A stretch of DNA of 7,131 nucleotides from an uncultured Clostridiaceae bacterium (GCA_949948825.1 CATLIJ010000131.1:1-7131); one strand, 5' to 3'. Counted from the stretch's first letter, positions 1-6,671 are shown. Made by a program: numbers and translations. Notes: generated by a model from the letters alone, not told the origin.

Positions 1-1216
1 CAGTCCGGAGCCATTTGTCCGTCCGCTGGGTAAAGACAGGCAGATAAGCCGCAGCCAGCTCCAAATCCTCCCCATATTCCAGAATCACCTTTTCCGCCAC
101 CTGACTCCGAAGCTTTTCGTCATAAATAGTCCGATTGTAGTAAGATACTGCCAGCTTCTGATGTCTTGTGCCGTGATCCACCAGGTTCTTCATGGAAGAA
201 ATGGCATCCTTCACCTCATAAAATCCCAAAGCCCACAAGGCGACCGTGATGCCAATGGCATCCTCTGTTTCCAGCTGCTTTCTGGTGAAATCCCTGTCCC
301 GCAGGCATTGTCCCATCAAAGCCAAAAGCTTTCCCGTAATCCGCTCAGTATGCTCTGAGTCTCCAATGCCAATCCACACAGACACAGCCCGCTGCACAGA
401 AGAAAACCGAATCAGGTTATTTTCCTCAATTACCTGCAAAAGCATGAGAAACGCCTCTGTGGTCCCCTCATCCATGGACTCGCAGATGGCCTGACGAAGC
501 CCCTCCTGCAGCTGCGCGGCCAGAAGAAGCTTGCATAAGCTTTCCTGAAGCTCCCGGTTGTCTGACCGGAGGATTCCCCGGATCATCTCCCGGTCCAGAT
601 AGGAAGTATTATTTTCACTGTATATCACATCCTTCAGGGCCTGAATCACCGCCTCATTCCCCCGGTCAATCTCCGCTGCATACAGATAGCCAAAATCAAC
701 GGTAAAGGTATATTCACTGCGGATGTAGCTTAATTTTTCTTCCTCCATCCTTCCCAGTATGTAATCCTCCAGCTTGTACTGCCCAAAATAAAACAGCTTT
801 TCATAGACCGTTAAAAGAGAGAAAACCTCATAAATCTGAGGGCCATAGCCAGCAGTCCGCACACTTCTCCGCCCCCATCCCCTGGAAAAGGGAAACTGAT
901 TCAATTGATCAATGATAAAAAGAAAGGAAGCCTGCATGTCTTTGGGGACAAAGGTGTTAAGAAACTCCTGCCGTACCACCGAAAGACCGGATTTCTTTCC
1001 TCCCTGAGGGACAAACCACTCAGACGGCTTTTTGTCCGGATGAGCATAAAATTCCTCCTGAAGCTTTTTCAGCTGCTCGCTTCCTGCAAAATAACCTTTG
1101 TGCAAAGCCAGCGCCAGTTCCCGTTCCTCCCCCTTTAGCTTTTGTCTCCTTTTTTCAAAAGCTTCTGTCCTTTTTTCCGAAATCTGTCTTCGGATCTCCC
1201 AGTTCATCTCTGCCAT
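1..1216 (-). CDS. Large helical-repeat-like protein, DUF5724/DUF4132 family candidate, N-terminal 405 residues (partial)
   Basis: The frame is open from an ATG at 1216 to the left edge, giving 405 codons without a stop; the 3' end lies outside the window. The protein begins MAEMNWEIRRQISEKRTEAF, a charged helix, and is rich in Leu/Glu/Lys/Arg helices throughout. I see no signal peptide or membrane segment, so it is probably cytoplasmic. The segments LEDYILGRMEEEKLSYIR (about residue 150) and FLMLLQVIEENNLIRFSSVQ (about residue 255) resemble the N-terminal part of large DUF5724/DUF4132 proteins, the family of E. coli YehI (MolR). That assignment rests on recall of family sequences, not a search. 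YehI-type genes often sit near MoxR-type AAA ATPase and VWA-domain genes; none is visible here, but the downstream side is cut off. The start follows the stop of the 147-aa gene by one base, with AGGAAGG about 10 nt upstream, so the two are translationally coupled. Molecular function is unknown. Confidence 0.8.
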   Translation of the reverse strand, partial: MAEMNWEIRRQISEKRTEAFEKRRQKLKGEERELALALHKGYFAGSEQLKKLQEEFYAHPDKKPSEWFVPQGGKKSGLSVVRQEFLNTFVPKDMQASFLFIIDQLNQFPFSRGWGRRSVRTAGYGPQIYEVFSLLTVYEKLFYFGQYKLEDYILGRMEEEKLSYIRSEYTFTVDFGYLYAAEIDRGNEAVIQALKDVIYSENNTSYLDREMIRGILRSDNRELQESLCKLLLAAQLQEGLRQAICESMDEGTTEAFLMLLQVIEENNLIRFSSVQRAVSVWIGIGDSEHTERITGKLLALMGQCLRDRDFTRKQLETEDAIGITVALWALGFYEVKDAISSMKNLVDHGTRHQKLAVSYYNRTIYDEKLRSQVAEKVILEYGEDLELAAAYLPVFTQRTDKWLRT

Positions 1217-1217
1217 T

Positions 1218-1661
1218 TTACCACATCCTTCCTGCCAGCATAGTCAGCCTGACAAATGTAAATACCTTCTCCTCTGTTACCTTCAGCGGCTCCTCCAGGG
1301 ACAAAAGAGGCTGCCCGTCCATAAAGATTCGGTAAATTCCGTCCTCAAAGCACTGTATGGCATTCTCCTCTGCTGCCTTTTGATCTGCCTTCTTCCCCCC
1401 ATAATTGACTCCAAAGCCGATTCTTCCACCCTCTGCCTGCTTTTCAATCCCCTCCCTGGTCAGACAGGAAAGCACCTTTGGATATGCCTCCTGCTGGCCC
1501 TCGGATGCCTCAGCCCGCTGATTGTACTCCTCCACCTGGGAATCCACCACCGCCAGAATCAGCTCCTTCACAGTCCCCGGACATCCGGCAACCAGGCAGA
1601 TGGTTTCTTCCACTGCCTTTGGCTTTTTCCCCATACTCTTTACATTCACCCGCAGTTTCAT
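1218..1661 (-). CDS. Uncharacterised 147-aa protein, possible beta-grasp (MoaD/ubiquitin-like) fold
   Basis: This is a complete small gene ending TAA at 1218. I chose ATG at 1661 because GAGAGGGG lies 7 nt upstream (1669-1676); an in-frame TTG two codons earlier would overlap the spacing region and is less likely. I do not recognise a named family. The predicted layout is a strand (KLRVNVKS, 2-9), a second strand (about 17-24), a helix beginning TVKELILAVVD (30-40), a charged middle part (45-105) with the glycine-rich GRIGFGVNYGGKKAD (79-93) and a helix, then GIYRIFMDGQPL (108-119), and a C-terminal strand KVFTFVRLTMLAG ending RMW. The order of N-terminal hairpin, helix starting TVKEL, strand with a DGQ turn and C-terminal strand is reminiscent of MoaD/ThiS-like beta-grasp proteins with an insertion of about 60 residues. 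That is inference. It lacks the terminal GG of activated carriers. It is coupled to the DUF4132-like gene one base downstream, suggesting a shared job. Confidence 0.85.
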   Translation of the reverse strand: MKLRVNVKSMGKKPKAVEETICLVAGCPGTVKELILAVVDSQVEEYNQRAEASEGQQEAYPKVLSCLTREGIEKQAEGGRIGFGVNYGGKKADQKAAEENAIQCFEDGIYRIFMDGQPLLSLEEPLKVTEEKVFTFVRLTMLAGRMW

Positions 1662-1668
1662 TGACAAT

Positions 1669-1676
1669 CCCCTCTC
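1669..1676 (-). promoter_or_regulatory. Ribosome binding site of the 147-aa gene
   Basis: GAGAGGGG lies 7 nt before ATG 1661. It selects this ATG over the in-frame TTG at 1667. The 47-nt gap between the permease stop and this start (1662-1708) shows no hairpin followed by a T-run, so readthrough from the transporter genes is plausible. A TATAGAAT string just upstream (around 1677-1684) could be a weak -10, but I see no convincing -35. Confidence 0.7.
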
Positions 1677-1708
1677 ATTCTATAGCCCTTCCCCATTATT
1701 ATTTTTCT

Positions 1709-2920
1709 CTACTCATACCGAAGCGCCTCAATCGGGTCCTTCTTTGCTGCCTTGGACGCAGGATAGATTCCAAAAAACACTCCCACCATAGCAGAAAAGC
1801 CCACTGCCAGAAGCACTACCCCCGGCCGGATTACAGTGGGGATTCCCATGGCCATGCCGCCGATTTTCACCAGTCCGCCCCCCAGCATGGTTCCTGCAAT
1901 TCCTCCGCAGGCAGACAAGATGGCAGACTCAGTTAAAAACTGCACCAGAACATCTCTGGTTCTGGCTCCCAGGCTCTTTCGGATTCCGATTTCCCTGGTG
2001 CGCTCAGTCACGGACACCAGCATAATGTTCATAATCCCAATGCCTCCCACCAGAAGAGAAATGGCTGCAATTCCTCCCACTGCCATAGCCATACCGCCTA
2101 ACATGCCGCTGACGCTTCCCATCTCGTCCTTCACTGTGTTCAGACGGAAATCCTCTGGCTTCCGGTCTTTGATCTTTGCCACATACGTTTTCAATCGGTG
2201 ATAGAACTCATCCATATGCTCCTCATCTGCTGCATAAATATGAAGATTATAAAAATAGTCATTGGGCCAGGTGAGAATGGTATAGGGAAGATATGCCTCG
2301 CCCCCTTCTGTATTAGCCCCCATCATCATAGCCTGAAGCGGTCCCTGCTCCTTCCGGTAAATCCCCACCACAGTATACTCATCCGCATTTCCGTAAAGAG
2401 TAGTCCGGAAGGTCTTTCCCACTGCATTTTCCACACCAAACAGATTGTTGGCGCTGATGGTATCCATGACCACATTTTTCCTGCGGCCCAAAATATCCCC
2501 CTCATTTAAAAATCTTCCGTAAATCAGATTGATCGGCTGCACCTCCGGATAATTGTAGTCAATTCCATTAAAACTGAACTTTACCGTAGTCTTGCCGTTG
2601 ACCGCATCTGCAGAGGTATAGGAGCTGCAGTCAATATAGGCAATCTCATCTCCAAAAACCTCCTTCACCCGCTCCATCTCATCCAAGGTAAAATAATCGC
2701 TCTGCCTTACATCATCCACCCAGTAGCCAATATAAAGATATGCCTGGGTAACGCCGATATCCTTGTAAATACCCTCAAATGCGCTTTTCATGGTATCTCC
2801 AATGGACACAATGGCAATCACTGACCCAATACCAATGATAATACCTAACATAGTGAGAAACGAGCGCATTTTATTGGCCCGTATGGCAGAAAATGCCATT
2901 TTCATATTTTCCACCAGCAT
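1709..2920 (-). CDS. MacB/FtsX-family ABC transporter permease, second copy
   Basis: This 403-aa membrane subunit belongs to a MacB/YknZ-type ABC exporter. The N-terminal transmembrane helix (about 21-41, within FLTMLGIIIGIGSVIAIVSI) is followed by an extracytoplasmic MacB-type domain (about 42-275). Three further membrane helices form the FtsX domain (about 276-303, 328-351 and 366-387). Between the second and third lies TERTREIGIRKSLGAR (305-320), the cytoplasmic coupling segment that contacts the ATPase in this family. The protein ends DPIEALRYE, typical for clostridial members. Length matches the permease-only form; unlike Gram-negative MacB there is no fused ATPase domain. AGGAGGAG (2925-2932) precedes ATG 2920, and the previous permease stops 12 nt upstream. 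It is a tandem paralogue of that gene: gap-free alignment with about 91 differences in 403 positions by hand count. Likely partners are the upstream ATPase, adaptor and other permease. Substrate is unknown. Confidence 0.95.
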   Translation of the reverse strand: MLVENMKMAFSAIRANKMRSFLTMLGIIIGIGSVIAIVSIGDTMKSAFEGIYKDIGVTQAYLYIGYWVDDVRQSDYFTLDEMERVKEVFGDEIAYIDCSSYTSADAVNGKTTVKFSFNGIDYNYPEVQPINLIYGRFLNEGDILGRRKNVVMDTISANNLFGVENAVGKTFRTTLYGNADEYTVVGIYRKEQGPLQAMMMGANTEGGEAYLPYTILTWPNDYFYNLHIYAADEEHMDEFYHRLKTYVAKIKDRKPEDFRLNTVKDEMGSVSGMLGGMAMAVGGIAAISLLVGGIGIMNIMLVSVTERTREIGIRKSLGARTRDVLVQFLTESAILSACGGIAGTMLGGGLVKIGGMAMGIPTVIRPGVVLLAVGFSAMVGVFFGIYPASKAAKKDPIEALRYE

Positions 2921-2924
2921 ATGA

Positions 2925-2932
2925 CTCCTCCT
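2925..2932 (-). promoter_or_regulatory. Strong Shine-Dalgarno of the second permease
   Basis: AGGAGGAG begins immediately after the TAG of the first permease (2933-2935) and precedes ATG 2920. The full AGGAGG core is 6 nt from the start codon. The 12-nt intergenic spacing supports co-transcription and independent efficient initiation of the second permease. Confidence 0.85.
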
Positions 2933-4144
2933 CTACTCATACCGCAAAGCCTCAATGGGATCTTTTTTCGCTGCCTTTGACGCAGGATACATTCCGAAAA
3001 ACACCCCTACCAGGGCGGAAAATCCCACAGCCAGCATCACCACCCCAGGGCGGACCACAGTGGGGATTCCCATAAGAAGCCCGCCTGCCATAACCAGCCC
3101 GCCTCCAAGCAAGGTTCCCAGGATTCCGCCGCAGGCAGACAACAGGGCTGACTCCGTTAAAAACTGCACCAGAATATCCCGGGTCCTTGCCCCCAGGCTT
3201 TTTCGGATTCCGATTTCCCTGGTGCGCTCAGTCACAGACACCAGCATAATATTCATAATCCCAATGCCTCCCACCAAAAGAGAGATGGCGGCAATTCCTC
3301 CCACTGCCGTAGAAACGCCTCCTAACATACCATTCCACTGGCCCATCTGGTCCCTGGCTGTTATCAGCTGAATCTCCTCTGGCCTACGGTCCTTGATGCG
3401 GGCCACATAATTTTTGATGTTAGCGCAAAGCTCATCCATGGTCTCCTCACTCCGGCAGAAAAATCTCAGATCATAAATCATATCATTGGGCCAGGTGAGA
3501 ATGGTATAGGGAAGAAAGGCTTCTCCACCCTCTGTGTTGGCGCCCATCATCATCGCCTCAAACGGGTCCATATCCTTTTGGTACACTCCCACCACTGTAT
3601 ATTCATCGGTTGTTCCATAAATGGTGGTTCGAAAAGATTTGCCAACCGCATTTTCCTCCCCGAACAGATTTACTGCGCTGACTGTGTCCATGACCACATT
3701 TTTCCTGCGGCCCAAAACATCTCCCTCATTTAAAAATCTTCCGTAAATCAGGTTGATTGGCTGAACCTCATTGTAATTGTAATCAATTCCCGTAAAATTA
3801 AATTTTACCGTGGTTCTGGCACAGGATGCATCTGCAGAGGTTTGGGAATCACAATCCATATAGGTAATCTCATCTCCAAAAATCTCCTTAATCCGCTCCA
3901 TCTCCTCCAGATTAAAATAATCGCTTTGCCGCCGCTCATCCACCCAGTAGCCAATGGCAACGTATGCCTGGGTAATGCCGATTTTACCATACAAATCCGC
4001 AAACAGCCCCCGCATGGTATCCCCAATGGACACAATGGAGATCACGGACCCGATTCCAATGATAATTCCCAGCATGGTCAGAAATGACCGCATTTTGCTT
4101 GCCTGTATGGCAGAAAATGCCATCTTCATATTTTCTATTAACAT
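2933..4144 (-). CDS. MacB/FtsX-family ABC transporter permease, first copy
   Basis: This 403-aa permease has the same architecture as the downstream copy: N-terminal membrane helix (about 21-41), extracytoplasmic MacB domain (about 42-275), and three C-terminal membrane helices forming the FtsX domain. The coupling segment TERTREIGIRKSLGAR (305-320) is identical in both copies. I chose ATG 4144, giving MLIENMKMAF, because it aligns exactly with the start of the paralogue. A frame extension up to 4234 would add 30 residues lying inside the ATPase gene and lacking family similarity. The start overlaps the ATPase stop by 7 nt (ATGTTAA), a translational-coupling arrangement; GAGG and AGGGG lie a few bases upstream. 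The two permeases differ mainly in the extracytoplasmic domain (29/60 identical over residues 221-280) and hardly at all in the coupling/membrane region (58/60 over 281-340). A heterodimer sharing one ATPase is the likely assembly, but this is inferred. Confidence 0.95.
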   Translation of the reverse strand: MLIENMKMAFSAIQASKMRSFLTMLGIIIGIGSVISIVSIGDTMRGLFADLYGKIGITQAYVAIGYWVDERRQSDYFNLEEMERIKEIFGDEITYMDCDSQTSADASCARTTVKFNFTGIDYNYNEVQPINLIYGRFLNEGDVLGRRKNVVMDTVSAVNLFGEENAVGKSFRTTIYGTTDEYTVVGVYQKDMDPFEAMMMGANTEGGEAFLPYTILTWPNDMIYDLRFFCRSEETMDELCANIKNYVARIKDRRPEEIQLITARDQMGQWNGMLGGVSTAVGGIAAISLLVGGIGIMNIMLVSVTERTREIGIRKSLGARTRDILVQFLTESALLSACGGILGTLLGGGLVMAGGLLMGIPTVVRPGVVMLAVGFSALVGVFFGMYPASKAAKKDPIEALRYE

Positions 4145-4986
4145 AAAGCCTCGTCCCCTTTTTGGGCAGCTTCCGCCTTCACAGATGCATCTGTTTTTCT
4201 TTCTTCTCCACACTCCCGCGGCACATTGGGACAATCGCTCACAATCTGTCCGTCCCGAAACCGGATAATCCGCTCGGTAAACGCTGCAATCTCCTCCTCA
4301 TGCGTAACCACTACCACAGTGGTTCCCTCCTTGTGAAGCTGGGAAAACAACTCCATAATCTCCACAGATGCCGCTGTATCCAGGTTTCCTGTAGGTTCAT
4401 CTGCCAGAAGGAGTGGCGGCTCATTGGCAAGGGCGCGGGCAATGGCCACTCTCTGCCGCTGGCCTCCGGAAAGTTCGTTTGGCATATGATCCGCCCGCTT
4501 TCCAAGCCCCACCCGCTCCAAAAGGACCCGAGCCCGCTCCTCCCGGAATTTCTTGCTCTTTCGGGCGTAGGTCATGGGCAGCTCCACATTTTTTAATGCT
4601 GAAGTCCGGGAAATCAGATTAAAGGATTGAAATACAAACCCAATCTTCCGGTTCCGTATGAGAGACAGCTGATCCGGGTTCATGGCAGCCACATCCACTC
4701 CGTCCAGATAATAATGACCAATGGTAGGCCGGTCCAGACATCCCAAAATATTCATCAGAGTAGATTTCCCAGACCCGGACTGGCCCATGATTGCCACAAA
4801 TTCTCCCCTGTGAATGGTCAGGTTAATCCGCTTTAAGCCCAAAACCTTCAATACGCCTGTGTCATAAATCTTTACCATATCCTCCAGACGGATTAAATCC
4901 TCACAGATGTTTTCCGTCATATAATCCGGAAGCTGGCCTTTTCTTCCAAAGCTCCGCCTTTCCCCGTTTTGCTTACCTTGTCTCAT
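4138..4986 (-). CDS. MacB/LolD-class ABC transporter ATP-binding protein
   Basis: This 282-aa cytoplasmic ATPase powers the two downstream permeases. Visible motifs are Walker A GQSGSGKST (68-76), Q-loop FVFQSFNL (Gln120), signature LSGGQRQR (172-179), Walker B LLLADEP (192-198) continuing into TGNLD, and the switch histidine in VVTHEEE (His229). All catalytic residues appear intact. The pattern ending in PTGNLD with GCLDRPT after Walker A is typical of MacB/LolD/YknY ATPases. I chose ATG 4986 because GGAGG lies 7 nt upstream in the 13-nt gap after the adaptor stop; an ATG at 5034 would overlap the adaptor by 35 nt, and one at 4920 has a poor binding site. The core is about 225 residues, so this protein carries an N-terminal lead of about 30 basic residues and a charged C-terminal tail of roughly 35-40 residues (ECGEERKTDASVKAEAAQKG) not usual in the family. 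Its stop overlaps the first permease start. Confidence 0.96.
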   Translation of the reverse strand: MRQGKQNGERRSFGRKGQLPDYMTENICEDLIRLEDMVKIYDTGVLKVLGLKRINLTIHRGEFVAIMGQSGSGKSTLMNILGCLDRPTIGHYYLDGVDVAAMNPDQLSLIRNRKIGFVFQSFNLISRTSALKNVELPMTYARKSKKFREERARVLLERVGLGKRADHMPNELSGGQRQRVAIARALANEPPLLLADEPTGNLDTAASVEIMELFSQLHKEGTTVVVVTHEEEIAAFTERIIRFRDGQIVSDCPNVPRECGEERKTDASVKAEAAQKGDEALC

Positions 4987-4993
4987 GGCCTGT

Positions 4994-4998
4994 CCTCC
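4994..4998 (-). promoter_or_regulatory. Ribosome binding site fixing the ATPase start
   Basis: GGAGG sits between the adaptor TGA (5000-5002) and ATG 4986, with a 7-nt spacer. This is the reason for preferring ATG 4986 to the upstream in-frame ATG at 5034. Confidence 0.75.
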
Positions 4999-4999
4999 G

Positions 5000-6301
5000 T
5001 CATTGCATAGGGACAGCTGCCACAGCCATGCCATCCATCAGGAAAGGACCTGGGGAAGGTATGTAGAAAAGCCCCTCAGCCAGCCCTTCCCCCTTAATCT
5101 CCACCTGTACATCGCTTTCCACGCCAGTCTCCACAGGAATCATTTTCACCACATTATTTTCCACAGAAGCAAGATAAGTTCCCCCTTCCTGCTCCACCAG
5201 GGCGCCCATCGGCACCACCCATACGCCATTGGACTCATTTAACACAATTTTCGCTCTGGCTGTAATTCCGGCAATCAGCTGTGAATCCCCTTTCTCAATC
5301 TGAATGGTGGTGGGAATCACCCGTTCCGTTGACCCGCCGCCCTTTTCCTCGCCAGTGGGAGAGATGGCAATAATCTTCCCCTCCACAGTCTGTCCATTTA
5401 AAATATCCGCAGAAATCTCCGCCTTCTGTCCCATCTGCACCTTGCCGATGGAATATTCACTGACATTGATCTTCATTTCCAGATTTTCCAGGTTGTCAAT
5501 GGCAAACAGAGGACGGTCCTCCTCCACAATATCTGCAAACCGGCCCACTCGTGTATTCACCCGGACCACAGTGCCGTCAATGGGGCTTGTGACCTCAATC
5601 TCCTCCAACTCCTTTTTCTTCTTCTCCAGCTCAAACTCAGCGTTGCGAATGCGCAGATCATAGGACTCGTTCGCCACTGCCCTGCCGTTTATCACCCGGT
5701 AAGCAGCCACCTGCCTGGAAGCCTCTGACAGCACATCTCTTGCCTCCTCCAGCTCCATCAGAGACACATCGCCCCCTGCATACAGCATAGCCTTCCGGTC
5801 ATAATCCCGTTTTGCCGCCTGCTCATCCTGTCTGGCCTTGGCATATCCGGTCTCTGCCTGAAGCTGCGCCTCCTTTCTCTCTGCCACTGCCAGATTATAA
5901 GCATTTTGGGCAATCTCCACTTCCTTCTGTACCTCCTCCGGGTCCAGTCTGGCAAGCACCTGCCCTGCCTTCACCTTGTCCCCTTCCTTCACAAGAATCT
6001 CCAGAATCTCCGCATGAAGCCGGGACACCACCTCCGCACTGTCCGTTCCGGAAATCGGGCCGCTGATGGAAAGCACCTCCTGAATATCTCCCTTTTCCAA
6101 AGGCGCCGTAGAAACCATCATAACTCCGTCCTTTCCGCCGGCAACTTTCATCACAACCACAATCAGAGCGACAGCTATAGCCGCCACTCCCACAAAAATC
6201 AGCTTTTTCTTTGTCCAGAATTTCCTGCCTTTTTTCTTTTTCCCCGGCGAATCCTCAGCCATATGATCCGCCAGCTCCCTTTCAAACTCCTGATCTGTCA
6301 T
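5000..6301 (-). CDS. HlyD/MacA-family efflux adaptor (membrane-fusion protein), YknX-like
   Basis: This 433-aa adaptor joins an ABC exporter and shapes the extracytoplasmic exit path. The N-terminus is a short cytoplasmic tail rich in Lys (about 20-33), followed by one membrane helix (KLIFVGVAAIAVALIVVV, about 33-50). There is no lipobox cysteine, consistent with a Gram-positive anchor. Next come the first half of the lipoyl domain (about 91-120, HAEILEILVKEGDKVKAGQV), a long coiled-coil hairpin (about 121-236, rich in Ala/Glu/Lys/Arg), the second lipoyl half (EVTSPIDGTVVRVNTRVG, 236-253), a beta-barrel domain (about 275-330) and a membrane-proximal domain to the C-terminus. I chose ATG 6301: GGAAGGGAG is 7 nt upstream. 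The frame stays open to an ATG at 6394, but that start has only weak Shine-Dalgarno sequence and would add a non-homologous basic segment. It is the first operon gene; the closest well-known analogue is YknX of the B. subtilis YknXYZ system. Confidence 0.94.
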   Translation of the reverse strand: MTDQEFERELADHMAEDSPGKKKKGRKFWTKKKLIFVGVAAIAVALIVVVMKVAGGKDGVMMVSTAPLEKGDIQEVLSISGPISGTDSAEVVSRLHAEILEILVKEGDKVKAGQVLARLDPEEVQKEVEIAQNAYNLAVAERKEAQLQAETGYAKARQDEQAAKRDYDRKAMLYAGGDVSLMELEEARDVLSEASRQVAAYRVINGRAVANESYDLRIRNAEFELEKKKKELEEIEVTSPIDGTVVRVNTRVGRFADIVEEDRPLFAIDNLENLEMKINVSEYSIGKVQMGQKAEISADILNGQTVEGKIIAISPTGEEKGGGSTERVIPTTIQIEKGDSQLIAGITARAKIVLNESNGVWVVPMGALVEQEGGTYLASVENNVVKMIPVETGVESDVQVEIKGEGLAEGLFYIPSPGPFLMDGMAVAAVPMQ

Positions 6302-6308
6302 GTCAAAA

Positions 6309-6317
6309 CTCCCTTCC
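6309..6317 (-). promoter_or_regulatory. Ribosome binding site fixing the adaptor start
   Basis: GGAAGGGAG with a 7-nt spacer to ATG 6301. It decides against the longer in-frame start at 6394, which would place this purine-rich site inside the coding sequence. Confidence 0.75.
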
Positions 6318-6470
6318 GGTCCATCTGCCTGCGCACAAATTTTCTCCTTTTCCTCCCTGCAAAACTCCCTCCCCCTCAACCTCTCCCATTTCATTCATAC
6401 CCAATAAAAACACCCCCGCTCCCTTTCACTTCCTTCCCCCAAGCCTTATCCTTCCAAAATACAACAATCC

Positions 6471-6497
6471 ATTTTACCCCCCCCCAGGGTTTGTCAA
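6471..6497 (-). promoter_or_regulatory. Candidate promoter with a nine-G spacer tract
   Basis: On the minus strand a perfect -35 TTGACA (6492-6497) is followed by a 15-nt spacer and TAAAAT (6471-6476), a 5/6 match to TATAAT. The spacer includes nine consecutive G (6477-6485). The present 15-nt spacing is two short of the 17-nt optimum, so a tract two G longer would make a near-ideal promoter. Whether it is used is unknown; a stronger-looking promoter lies just upstream. Confidence 0.45.
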
Positions 6498-6521
6498 CCG
6501 CTTTTTCCAAAAACTCATTTT

Positions 6522-6550
6522 ATCATAACATATTCAGTGGGGATTGACAA
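6522..6550 (-). promoter_or_regulatory. Likely main sigma-70-type promoter of the ABC operon
   Basis: On the minus strand TTGTCA (6545-6550, 5/6 to TTGACA) is separated by exactly 17 nt from TATGAT (6522-6527, 5/6 to TATAAT). TGT directly precedes the -10, giving an extended -10 (TGn). The expected start is near 6515, leaving a leader of about 214 nt before the adaptor. This is the best promoter match seen upstream of the four transporter genes. Confidence 0.6.
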
Positions 6551-6666
6551 GAAATGTGTGGGGGTGAGTGGTTAAAAATATGGGGGGATTTGTTGCTGAA
6601 GGGCCGCTTGGGAGAGAAGGGGAACGCCTGGAGACGCGTTCTCACTCCGTTTTCTACGTAGCGGTA

Positions 6667-6671
6667 CTAAG
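6667..6671. repeat. Left direct repeat (target-site duplication candidate) of the nested element
   Basis: CTAAG here is repeated at 6824-6828. The pair brackets the 152-bp palindromic element. Because the identical string extends to CTAAGG, the exact duplication could also be read as 3 bp (TAA) with the element two bases longer. Confidence 0.6.

Larger units (their letters stand above)
6302..6515 (-). other. G-rich 5' leader of the transporter operon
   Basis: This stretch between the upstream promoter and the adaptor start is strongly strand-asymmetric: the minus (transcript) strand is purine-rich with many runs of three to nine G. It contains a frame of 31 codons from ATG 6398 to TGA 6303-6305, ending one base before the adaptor ATG, and a second in-frame ATG at 6394 continuous with the adaptor. 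Neither has a convincing ribosome binding site. I see no clear terminator/antiterminator pair or recognised riboswitch. G-quadruplex formation in the RNA is possible but only inferred from the runs. Confidence 0.5.

Noticed and set aside
1098..1664. A 188-codon plus-strand frame opposite the 147-aa gene
   Set aside because: It overlaps two minus-strand genes with good ribosome binding sites and one-base spacing. Its product is Leu/Cys/His-rich without recognisable motifs.
4145..4234. A 30-residue N-terminal extension of the first permease
   Set aside because: It lies inside the ATPase gene. The start at 4144 aligns exactly with the start of the paralogous permease and makes a normal ATGTTAA stop/start overlap.
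4987..5034. An upstream ATG (5034) for the ATPase
   Set aside because: It would overlap the adaptor by 35 nt and bypass the well-placed GGAGG at 4994-4998.
5906..6547. A 213-codon open frame on the plus strand opposite the adaptor
   Set aside because: It is antisense to a clearly recognisable adaptor. Its product is His/Pro/Leu/Phe-rich low-complexity sequence, as expected from reading a purine-rich gene backwards, and it spans the promoter region.
6544..6577. A rightward promoter from TTGACA (6544-6549) on the plus strand
   Set aside because: The nearest -10-like string (TTAAAA at 6572-6577) is 22 nt away, too far for a sigma-70 promoter.
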